DNA from: Bacteroidaceae bacterium
Lineage (GTDB): Bacteria; Bacteroidota; Bacteroidia; Bacteroidales; Bacteroidaceae
Direction of reading: 5' to 3'
Assembly (NCBI GenBank): GCA_017398805.1
Contig: JAFQEZ010000063.1
Coordinates: 1-43,471 of the forward strand
Length of the DNA stretch: 43,471 nt
This document shows positions 1-6,895 of the stretch, one piece after another (the first letter of the stretch is position 1; every line of letters begins with the position of its first letter). The notes under the pieces are model-generated. The model did no database searches. It was not told the origin of the DNA and saw only the letters and a list, made by a program, of their open reading frames with translations. A program made the position numbers and the translations under genes.

Positions 1-50
1 AGAGTAAAGGGGATTAACATTTTGAACGGTATCTTCAGTGCCAATGACAG

Positions 51-548
51 TTAATAATCTTTATCCTTTACTGCTTCTGTCCGCTTGCGAAGATAGCGAT
101 TTCTCGCTATCTTCGTTCCTTTATGCAAATATAGAATGACACCACCGGTTATGTATGTGCTGATATATTCTCTTATCTCATTAGGATTGGAAGCCCTCAA
201 TGCAGCAACAGTATCGGTATGTAGATAGTTCACAGCCTCACCATACAACCAGAGCATGTAGAGATTCATCATCAGTATCACCAATGCAATCAACATCAAA
301 GAATACTCATACACCAGGCAAAACGTCCTGTTCTTTATAAGCAAAGGCAAAGTAAGCAGATAACATAGAAGTATGCCGCTTGTAAGCTGTATATCCGGGA
401 ATTCCTCACGCTCGACAATCAAGAATAATATATCTGGCAGGTAAAGCATCAGGTAAAGCATCACAAAGAATGCCGGATGCGCAGCTATAGGCTTTGCAAC
501 GCATTTAAAGAATGTTGAGAAATCTTTTTTGACCTGTTCAATCTCCAT
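51..548 (-). CDS. Membrane protein resembling the N-terminal half of an LPS phosphoethanolamine transferase
   Basis: This is a 165-residue protein starting at the ATG at 548, outside the preceding nagB-like gene; a longer upstream extension would overlap that gene and is rejected. It has three clear hydrophobic helices (about residues 20-42, 50-70 and 72-95), followed by a hydrophilic DTVAALRASNPNE-type segment. That segment resembles the periplasmic stretch of the membrane domain in EptA-family phosphoethanolamine transferases. In that family a periplasmic sulfatase-fold catalytic domain of over 300 residues follows. Here the frame stops after a basic tail (RNRYLRKR), with only 50 bases left before the window edge. 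It may be a truncated or frameshifted transferase or a stand-alone membrane protein. The family assignment rests on pattern recognition only. Confidence 0.45.
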   Translation of the reverse strand: MEIEQVKKDFSTFFKCVAKPIAAHPAFFVMLYLMLYLPDILFLIVEREEFPDIQLTSGILLCYLLTLPLLIKNRTFCLVYEYSLMLIALVILMMNLYMLWLYGEAVNYLHTDTVAALRASNPNEIREYISTYITGGVILYLHKGTKIARNRYLRKRTEAVKDKDY

Positions 549-584
549 CTGATTATATATGTAGGCTGTTATATAAAAGGTTGA

Positions 585-606
585 CCCTTGCCTTATAAGG
601 CAAGAG
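585..606 (-). terminator. Hairpin downstream of the nagB-like gene
   Basis: The 18-bp perfect palindrome CTTGCCTTATAAGGCAAG (587-604), extendable by wobble pairing to an eight-pair stem, lies about 30 bases past the stop codon of the nagB-like gene. The U-run after it on the minus strand is weak (CUUUUAUAU a few bases later), so termination may be partial. It could equally be an operator for the downstream small membrane gene. Confidence 0.4.
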
Positions 607-633
607 CCAACACCATTAGTCTTATGGTTATTA

Positions 634-2556
634 TTACAGCAATCTTGCAAAAAGCTCGATAGCCTGATACTCGGGCAAGCCAATCTTGTTGAAAAGTGCA
701 GCTGTACCCTGTGTGCGCTCCTCAGCGCGCTGCCAGAACTCGCGTGCATCCTCGCCCGGGAACGGAACGATATCCTTCTGCGAGAGGTGACGGAAGATAG
801 CATGACGCTTGCGGATAAGTTCCTCGGGACTGAGGGGCACTGCCATGTCGGCAACTGCCAGATCCCACTCCTGCCATGCACCGCGGTAGAGCCATATGTG
901 GCACTCCTTTGCCCAAGGCTCATCCTTTACCTCCTCGAATGCACGCAGCACAGCCTCGATACATACACGGTGTGTGCCATGAGGGTCGGTAAGGTCACCT
1001 GCTGCATAAATCTGGTGGGGTTTTACCTCACGCATCAACGCCTTTACAATCTCAATATCATCATCGCTGAGCTTGCCCTTCTTTATTCCGCCTGTCTCAT
1101 AGAACGGCAAGTTGAGGAAGTGAGCATTCGTGCGGTCGTTCAAACCGATTGAACGGCATGCTGCACGTGCCTCGGCACGACGGATAGCGCCCTTAAGGTC
1201 GAGCAGGCGGCGTGGTTCGGGCTCGCCCACCTTTTTATTGGCAATAATCTCGCGAATCTCATCAAAAGCATCTCCGAAGCCCATCTCCTTGGCTGTATCG
1301 ATATTCTGCAGCACAACATCATCGTACACTGCCACGTTACCCGAAGTCTGGTATGCAACATGTACATCGTGCCCCTGCTCTATGAGACGGTTGAATGTAC
1401 CACCCATTGAGATTACATCATCGTCGGGGTGCGGAGAGAAGATAATCACCCTCTTGGGGAAAGGAGTCGACGGCACGGGGCGTGTAGAGTCGTCGGCATT
1501 GGGCTTGCCGCCCGGCCAACCTGAGATTATATGCTGAATCTCGTTGAATACACGGATGTTTATCTGGTCGTATGAACCCACACGGTCGAGAAGGTCGGAC
1601 AGCGAGTTCTTGATATAATCCTGACGGGTCAGCTTGAGAATTGGCTTGTCCACTGTCTGACAGAGCCAGATGACAGCCTTGCGTATGAGCTTGTCGCTCC
1701 ACTCCTGTGGAGGAGCTATCACCCACGGTTCCTTAACACGTGTAAGTTCCTGAGCAGCAGCTTCGTCAATGACAACCTGAATATCGTCATGGTCCTGAAG
1801 GAATGTTGCAGGAAACTCCTCATTCACTTCGCCTTCGATTAGGTCTCGTGCAATACGCGCCTTCTCCTCGCCCCACATCATAAGAACAATCTTCTTGGCA
1901 CTCATAATAGTCTCAAGACCCATTGTTATAGCCATTTTGGGAACCTCATTAGGATTTGAGAAGAACTTGTCCTGATTCTTGCGTGTGTTGTAGCTGAGCT
2001 GTACCACGCGGGTTGTGGAGTGAGCATAGCTACCCGGTTCGTTAAAACCTATCTGTCCCAGTTCTCCAACACCCATTATCATGAGGTCTACATTGCCGTT
2101 TACCATCTGCTCATACTGACGACAGTAGTCATTAAGTTTTTCAACAGGCACTGTTCCGTCGGGGAAGTGAACGTTTGCTGGGTCAATATCAATGTACTTG
2201 AGAAAATCCTCATTCACCCTGTGGTTACGGCTCTGAGGAGACGATGCTGCCATCGGATAAAACTCATCAAGGCTATAAACTTCCACGTTGGCAAAGCTAA
2301 CCTCACCTGCATTATATCTCTTTACAAGCTCATTGTAAAGACCGAGTGGAGTACGGCCTGTAGAAAGACCGAGTACAAAAGGCTTGTCGCCCTTATGTCC
2401 CTTGATGGCGTTCACCACAATGTCTGCGGCTCTCTGCACACCCTCACTCTCCTGGGCACAGATACGTGTTGGAACTTTCTCGAACTTGCAAATACTTTCT
2501 ATTGAAGCCAATATCGGCATCTCACCGATTTTGGGAAGTACAAAATTAGGATTCAT
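634..2556 (-). CDS. nagB: NagB-like glucosamine-6-phosphate deaminase fused to an LmbE/PIG-L deacetylase
   Basis: This 640-residue cytoplasmic fusion has an N-terminal NagB-type isomerase/deaminase domain (about 30-290) and a C-terminal LmbE/PIG-L N-deacetylase domain (about 368-600). NagB turns glucosamine-6-P into fructose-6-P and ammonia; LmbE enzymes are zinc N-deacetylases. The acid in SLDEF (Asp97) and Glu173 of the GFNEPG loop are present. However, the usual GxGxDGHIxFNEP loop reads GVGELGQIGFNEP, so the conserved Asp and His are Leu166 and Gln168. The deacetylase retains HPDDD (376-380) and DPHGTH (524-529), the expected zinc ligands. It follows the sulfatase and maturase genes on the same strand, 164 bases downstream of the maturase, fitting amino-sugar catabolism. 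Whether the NagB half is still a deaminase is open; the deacetylase half looks intact. Confidence 0.88.
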   Translation of the reverse strand: MNPNFVLPKIGEMPILASIESICKFEKVPTRICAQESEGVQRAADIVVNAIKGHKGDKPFVLGLSTGRTPLGLYNELVKRYNAGEVSFANVEVYSLDEFYPMAASSPQSRNHRVNEDFLKYIDIDPANVHFPDGTVPVEKLNDYCRQYEQMVNGNVDLMIMGVGELGQIGFNEPGSYAHSTTRVVQLSYNTRKNQDKFFSNPNEVPKMAITMGLETIMSAKKIVLMMWGEEKARIARDLIEGEVNEEFPATFLQDHDDIQVVIDEAAAQELTRVKEPWVIAPPQEWSDKLIRKAVIWLCQTVDKPILKLTRQDYIKNSLSDLLDRVGSYDQINIRVFNEIQHIISGWPGGKPNADDSTRPVPSTPFPKRVIIFSPHPDDDVISMGGTFNRLIEQGHDVHVAYQTSGNVAVYDDVVLQNIDTAKEMGFGDAFDEIREIIANKKVGEPEPRRLLDLKGAIRRAEARAACRSIGLNDRTNAHFLNLPFYETGGIKKGKLSDDDIEIVKALMREVKPHQIYAAGDLTDPHGTHRVCIEAVLRAFEEVKDEPWAKECHIWLYRGAWQEWDLAVADMAVPLSPEELIRKRHAIFRHLSQKDIVPFPGEDAREFWQRAEERTQGTAALFNKIGLPEYQAIELFARLL

Positions 2557-2612
2557 AATCTTTAAAATTTTAATTGTTAGTTATTTAGTAAAGTTATTTA
2601 TTTAATTTCTCA

Positions 2613-2725
2613 TTTTCAGTTTTCACCTTTCAGTTTTCAGCTTTCCGTTTTTACCTTTCAGTTTTCAGTTTTCAGCTTTCAGCTTTCCATTTTTACCTTT
2701 CAGTTTTCAGCTTTCCGTTTTTACT
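2613..2725. repeat. Pyrimidine-rich imperfect tandem repeat
   Basis: The gap between the maturase and nagB-like genes is filled by variants of CTTTCCGTTTTTACC and CTTTCAGTTTTCAG, forming a unit of about 28 bp repeated roughly two and a half times with internal 7-bp (TTTTCAG) slippage. The repeat runs into the stop codon of the maturase. In the mRNA it is purine-rich and unstructured. A shorter relative lies at 5679-5712. Confidence 0.8.
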
Positions 2726-3965
2726 TCCTCCATTCCATTACCTTGGATGCAGGTTCGCCTTTTTCTATAAGGGTCTTCATATAACGCATATATGGATCGG
2801 TATGACGGAAGAACATCTTGTATCCTTCGCACAGTACGTTCATATACGGCTCACCGTTCTGTGCATAGGCAAAACGGTGCTTGGGGCACTCGCCGTGACA
2901 AAGGAAGTAGTAGTTGCAACGCTTGCACTCCATGGGAAGGGCATCACGTTTGTCACGTCCGAAACTCTGCTGCTCCTCACTACGGTACATATCGGCAAGG
3001 TCACCTGTCATAATGTTGCCCAAGCGGTATTCGGGATAGACAAAATGGTCGCACGAATAGACATCGCCATTATGTTCTACCACCATTCCGTCGCCACATA
3101 TCTCACCGAAGGCGCATAAAGGGGGCTGCACACCACACCAGTTGGCAAGTGTAACGTCGAAAAGCTGGACAAAGCAGTTGCCGACATCGTACTTCACCCA
3201 CTCGTCAAAGACATCGCACATGAACTTGCCGTATGCAACAGCCGACACTGACCAAGGTGCTTGAACTGCATCTTCCTCGTCGGGAGAGACAATGAGCGGA
3301 CGCCTGCCCGGGCGCTCTCTCACATACTCCACGACAGGAAGGAACTGTATATAGTTGCATATCGAGCGCAGATAGCGGTACACCTCTACCCCACGTCCCT
3401 CGCTACGGGCATTCACGGTAGAGAGTATATTGAAATCCACGCCACACTGCTTCATCATCTCAGCGGCACGCAACACACGGGCGAAAGTGGGTGCGCCACC
3501 GCAATCTCGACGGAAGGCATCGTGTACATCCTCCGGACCATCAAGCGACAGACCTACCAGAAAATTATTCTCCCTGAAGAAGGTGCACCACTCTTCGTTT
3601 ACAAGTATACCGTTAGTCTGCAAAGTGTTCTCGATGACCTTATCTCCGGCATATTTCTTCTGCAGTTCCATTGCCTTGCGGAAGAATGGCAGACCTGCCA
3701 GAAGCGGCTCTCCGCCATGCCAACAGAAACTTATCATCTGCTGCGATGCGCCCTCGATATACTTCTTTATATATGTTTCAAGCAGTTCATCGCTCATACG
3801 TGGCATGGAACCGCTATATATTTCGCTTTTGTCGCGGTAGTAACAATAGTGGCAGTCGAGGTTACATGCCGATCCGATAGGTTTCACCATTGTCCCGAAG
3901 GCCGGTGCCCTTTTCATCTTCGCCACATCACCAAGATGCAGACTGTTCCTTTTGTTACTTCTCAT
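2721..3965 (-). CDS. Anaerobic sulfatase-maturating enzyme (radical SAM/SPASM)
   Basis: This 414-residue radical-SAM protein has the CxxxCxxC cluster at Cys34, Cys38 and Cys41, preceded by the anSME-typical MVKPIGSACNLDC stretch. A C-terminal set of cysteines (CGVQPPLC, CGDG, CDHF, CKRCNYYFLCHGEC) fits the two auxiliary clusters of a SPASM domain. The SLDGP motif around residue 140 is also typical. anSME enzymes oxidise a Ser or Cys in nascent sulfatases to formylglycine under anaerobic conditions. The gene lies 29 bases downstream of a Ser-type sulfatase on the same strand, its most likely client. The start is the ATG at 3965; an internal Met17 is an alternative because the N-terminal 16 residues are not typical of the family. 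Confidence 0.93.
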   Translation of the reverse strand: MRSNKRNSLHLGDVAKMKRAPAFGTMVKPIGSACNLDCHYCYYRDKSEIYSGSMPRMSDELLETYIKKYIEGASQQMISFCWHGGEPLLAGLPFFRKAMELQKKYAGDKVIENTLQTNGILVNEEWCTFFRENNFLVGLSLDGPEDVHDAFRRDCGGAPTFARVLRAAEMMKQCGVDFNILSTVNARSEGRGVEVYRYLRSICNYIQFLPVVEYVRERPGRRPLIVSPDEEDAVQAPWSVSAVAYGKFMCDVFDEWVKYDVGNCFVQLFDVTLANWCGVQPPLCAFGEICGDGMVVEHNGDVYSCDHFVYPEYRLGNIMTGDLADMYRSEEQQSFGRDKRDALPMECKRCNYYFLCHGECPKHRFAYAQNGEPYMNVLCEGYKMFFRHTDPYMRYMKTLIEKGEPASKVMEWRK

Positions 3966-3994
3966 AATCTCTTTTTAGAAATTCAAACAGTTTC

Positions 3995-5560
3995 TTACTC
4001 GGCAATGAACTGCTGCTCGCCATACTGTTTCTGCAGTTTCTTGAGCTTTTTCTTGAGTTTCGCGGTAACTTTCTCGGTTCCCGGTTCACCATATATATTG
4101 TTCAGTTCATGCTTGTCGTTACGCAAGTCATAGAGTTCCCAAACGCCATCCTCATAGAAATGGATGAGTTTGTGTGTCTCGGTACGTACGCCCAAATGAC
4201 GCTTCACAGCATGCTCGTCGGGATACTCATAATAGTGGTAGTAAACACCGTCGCGGTTGGGTTTCCACTTCTTCCCCTTGAGTACGGGAAGGAATGAGCA
4301 TCCATGGATATCGGAAGGGACCTTTGCACCTGCGGCCTCAAGGAATGTAGGAGCATAGTCGATATTCTGCACCATTGCCATCGATTCTCCTGACACACCG
4401 CCCGGGAGGCGTACTATTAGCGGAGTACGGAAAGACTCCTCATACATCCAGCGCTTGTCGAACCAACCGTGCTCACCCATGTAGAATCCCTGATCCGAGG
4501 TATAGACAATAAGAGTATTATCCATAAGTCCTTCGGCCTCAAGATAATCGAGCACGCGGCCCACATTGCGGTCTACCGATGTTATTACACGCAGATAGTC
4601 ACGCATATATTGCTGGTACTTCCAGGCATCGAGTTCCTTACCTGTGAGACCGGCCTTCTTGAACTTCTCGATTACAACATCATAGTGCGCATCCCAAGCT
4701 CTCTTCTGCTCTGCATCCATATTGTTGTACATGCGGCGCCCCCATGCCTCAAGGTCGGGACGGCTATGTATAGTGCTGTCCTTATCGGCAAGTTTGAGGT
4801 CATAGACAAGGTCCATATCCTTGCTTATGGACATCTTCTGCCCTGCGGCAGCAAGACGACCATCATAATTATCGTAGAATGTTGCCGGCAACGGGAAGTT
4901 GCTGTCCGAGAACAGGTCGAGGTCACAAGTATCGGGCATCCATGTGCGGTGCGGTGCCTTGTGATGCAGGAGAAGACAGAAAGGTTTCTCTGCATCGCGC
5001 CCGTTCTCAAGCCAATCGAGGGCAAGGTCTGTAGTCACATTGGTCGCATAACCTTTGCGCTGCACCTTCTCGCCGTTACAGATAAATGTAGGGTTATAAT
5101 AATCGCCCTGCCCTATGAGAATATCCCAATGGTTGAAACCTGTTGGTTCTGAAGTCAAGTGCCATTTGCCAATAACAGCAGTCTCATAACCCTGCTTCTG
5201 CAGAAGTTTCGGGAATGTCTGCTGGCTTCCGTCGAAAGATGAGCTATTGTCGGTAAATCCGTTGGTGAAGCTGTGTTTACCTGTAAGCATGCAGGCACGC
5301 GAAGGACCACTGATGGAATTTGCCACAAAACTGTTTGTAAAGCGCAGACCGTCGGCTGCGATCCGGTCGATATTCGGTGTCTTTATGAATGTAGAGTCAT
5401 AAGCACTGATTGTCTGGTACGAATGGTCATCGCACATGATAAAGAGGATGTTCATCGGTTTCTTGTCATCGCCGTCCTCCGCTGCAAAAGCAGGCATAAC
5501 AGCCAAACCGGCCATTGAAAGCCCAATGAGTCTCTTTGTTCCGTTGATAAGTTTTTCCAT
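3995..5560 (-). CDS. Secreted Ser-type sulfatase, possibly GlcNAc-6-sulfatase-like
   Basis: This is a type I sulfatase of 521 residues from the ATG at 5560. An in-frame TTG at 5578 would add six residues ahead of the signal peptide and is unlikely. A signal peptide (about 1-27, ending in FAA) is followed by the metal-binding DD at 44-45. The activation motif is SGPSR, with Ser84 to be converted to formylglycine and Arg88 conserved. The later SDQGFYMGEHGWFDKRWMYEES block supplies further metal and sulfate ligands. A Ser- rather than Cys-type motif requires an anSME, and one is encoded immediately downstream. Neighbouring hexosaminidase, sialidase and amino-sugar genes suggest 6-sulfated GlcNAc in mucin or glycosaminoglycans as substrate, but the exact specificity is inferred from context. 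Confidence 0.92.
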   Translation of the reverse strand: MEKLINGTKRLIGLSMAGLAVMPAFAAEDGDDKKPMNILFIMCDDHSYQTISAYDSTFIKTPNIDRIAADGLRFTNSFVANSISGPSRACMLTGKHSFTNGFTDNSSSFDGSQQTFPKLLQKQGYETAVIGKWHLTSEPTGFNHWDILIGQGDYYNPTFICNGEKVQRKGYATNVTTDLALDWLENGRDAEKPFCLLLHHKAPHRTWMPDTCDLDLFSDSNFPLPATFYDNYDGRLAAAGQKMSISKDMDLVYDLKLADKDSTIHSRPDLEAWGRRMYNNMDAEQKRAWDAHYDVVIEKFKKAGLTGKELDAWKYQQYMRDYLRVITSVDRNVGRVLDYLEAEGLMDNTLIVYTSDQGFYMGEHGWFDKRWMYEESFRTPLIVRLPGGVSGESMAMVQNIDYAPTFLEAAGAKVPSDIHGCSFLPVLKGKKWKPNRDGVYYHYYEYPDEHAVKRHLGVRTETHKLIHFYEDGVWELYDLRNDKHELNNIYGEPGTEKVTAKLKKKLKKLQKQYGEQQFIAE

Positions 5561-5576
5561 AATAACACGTTGTTCC

Positions 5577-5594
5577 AACCTGCATCGGCAGGTT
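5577..5594 (-). promoter_or_regulatory. Leader hairpin of the sulfatase transcript
   Basis: A 7-bp perfect stem (AACCTGC / GCAGGTT) with a 4-base loop lies between the likely promoter (5610-5617) and the ATG at 5560, close to the predicted 5' end of the mRNA. It may protect the mRNA end or be a regulator site. Confidence 0.4.
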
Positions 5595-5609
5595 TACATT
5601 ACTATCATG

Positions 5610-5617
5610 CGAAGATA
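5610..5617 (-). promoter_or_regulatory. Bacteroidota -7 box for the sulfatase operon
   Basis: The minus strand reads TATCTTCG followed by CA, matching the TAnnTTTG/TAnnTTCG -7 consensus, 50 bases upstream of the chosen ATG. No convincing -33 TTTG at the normal spacing was found. Confidence 0.45.
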
Positions 5618-5678
5618 TAATAATTTATTAAAATAAACAGGCAATTAAGTATTTTTAATGTTGGCCAAGCGAGCGAAA

Positions 5679-5712
5679 GCTTTCATCTTTCATCTTTCCA
5701 CTTTCCGCTTTG
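5679..5712. repeat. Short pyrimidine-rich repeat
   Basis: Three or four CTTTC(A/C)-type units (CTTTCATCTTTCATCTTTCC and CTTTCCGCTT) resemble the longer array at 2613-2725. It lies in the gap between the ROK terminator and the sulfatase promoter. Confidence 0.55.
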
Positions 5713-5756
5713 ACGGTGTTGCCAAAGATAAAAGCAGAAAAAGACCACGTATAGCA

Positions 5757-5785
5757 ACAAAAAAAGGACCGCTGCGGCGCGGTCC
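5757..5785 (-). terminator. Intrinsic terminator of the ROK kinase gene
   Basis: On the minus strand the stem GGACCGC / GCGGTCC (5779-5785 with 5766-5772, six-base GC-rich loop) is followed directly by a run of T (A-tract 5757-5765 on the plus strand). It sits 16 bases after the ROK stop codon. Confidence 0.9.
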
Positions 5786-5800
5786 ATTTGTCCATTAAAA

Positions 5801-6760
5801 TCAATCCTTCCAGCCTAAAGCCGAAGCGCCGAGCACGGCTGCATCTGCACCCGGAAGTGAAGACTTGAGGACTTTGACCTTATCTTTCCACAGGAACACT
5901 ACATTCTCGTTCATCTGCTTGCGTATAGGCTCAAGCAACAGTTCGCCTGCATTTGCAAGACCTCCGAACAGGATGATAGCCTCGGGAGCAGAGAATGCGA
6001 TGAAGTTACAGAATGCATCACCCAGCACCTTGCCTGTAAATTCAAAAATCTCAAGTGCAAGTTTGTCGCCCTGCATGGCTGCATCGAAGAGCATTTTTGA
6101 AGTGAGTTCATTCATGCATATATCACGCAAAGAACTTGGGGTATCACGCTCAACAAGCCATTTCTTTGCTGTACGCACAATACCGGTAGCAGATGCGTAT
6201 GTCTCAAGACAGTCGGTACGTCCGCAACCGCATGCACGGCCTTCCAACACCGGAGCCGTAACATGACCGAGTTCTCCCGCAAAACCGTCATGTCCATAGA
6301 TAAGCTGACCGTTGGCAACAATACCGCTACCCACACCTGTACCGAGAGTGATGTACACAAAATCCTTCATACCCTGCGCCACACCGTACTTCATTTCACC
6401 TATTGCAGCAGCATTGGCATCATTGGTAACCTTTGTAGGGAGACCGGTCTTCTTTTCGATGAGCCAGCCCAGAGGCACTATTCCTTTCCAGGGAAGGTTT
6501 GCGGCATTCACAATCTCGCCGGTATAATAGTTTGCCATGGGAGCACCTACACCCACACCTTCGAGTTTGCCTACACAGCCGTTCTCTTCGGCAAGTTTCT
6601 TTATGACTGCCGCAATAGAATCGGTATACTCCTCGATATCAGGGTGTGCCTGAGTCTTGATTGAATCATCCTTTGCCAAGATATGGCCCTTTGCATCTAC
6701 AAGACCAATAACGGTATTTGTTCCGCCAAGGTCAATTCCAATTACATACTTTTCGCTCAT
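5801..6760 (-). CDS. ROK-family sugar kinase (glucokinase-like)
   Basis: This 319-residue cytoplasmic ROK kinase phosphorylates a free hexose, probably glucose, GlcNAc or ManNAc, with ATP. Visible elements are the N-terminal phosphate loop DLGGTN (10-15), the catalytic Asp114 in NDANAAA, the LGTGVGSG phosphate-2 motif (139-146), GELGH (162-166) and the CGCGRTDC zinc motif (177-184). Length and motif order are normal for the family. It is divergent to the hexosaminidase gene with 135 bases between starts, and has its own terminator. The company of hexosaminidase, sialidase and a NagB-like gene makes GlcNAc or ManNAc a plausible substrate, but sequence alone cannot separate these from glucose. 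Confidence 0.93.
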   Translation of the reverse strand: MSEKYVIGIDLGGTNTVIGLVDAKGHILAKDDSIKTQAHPDIEEYTDSIAAVIKKLAEENGCVGKLEGVGVGAPMANYYTGEIVNAANLPWKGIVPLGWLIEKKTGLPTKVTNDANAAAIGEMKYGVAQGMKDFVYITLGTGVGSGIVANGQLIYGHDGFAGELGHVTAPVLEGRACGCGRTDCLETYASATGIVRTAKKWLVERDTPSSLRDICMNELTSKMLFDAAMQGDKLALEIFEFTGKVLGDAFCNFIAFSAPEAIILFGGLANAGELLLEPIRKQMNENVVFLWKDKVKVLKSSLPGADAAVLGASALGWKD

Positions 6761-6790
6761 GATTATTTCGGTTAGTTATTGTTCTGTTTG

Positions 6791-6798
6791 CGAATATA
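6791..6798 (-). promoter_or_regulatory. -7 box for the ROK kinase gene
   Basis: The minus strand reads TATATTCG followed by CA, about 30 bases upstream of the ROK start. It matches the Bacteroidota -7 pattern; the -33 element is not obvious. Confidence 0.4.
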
Positions 6799-6852
6799 GA
6801 CAAAAAAAATCAGTTTTTGCATTACAGCGAGATAAATTTGTGTTTTTTTGCT

Positions 6853-6860
6853 TACCTTCG
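6853..6860 (+). promoter_or_regulatory. -7 box for the beta-hexosaminidase gene
   Basis: TACCTTCG followed by CA lies 36 bases upstream of the GH20 ATG in the divergent intergenic region. A TTTG at 6837-6840 is too close to serve as a normal -33 element. Confidence 0.45.
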
Positions 6861-6895
6861 CAATATTGTCTGATTAAAAATAAAATTAATTATAT

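Noticed and set aside
549-923. Extension of the small membrane protein upstream to 923
   Set aside because: It would read antiparallel-free but fully inside the nagB-like gene in another frame, with a Ser/Arg/His-rich composition typical of a spurious frame.
3261-5152. Long plus-strand open frames opposite the maturase and sulfatase genes
   Set aside because: They are antisense shadows of strongly supported genes, are rich in His/Cys/Ile without domain logic, and have no start context.
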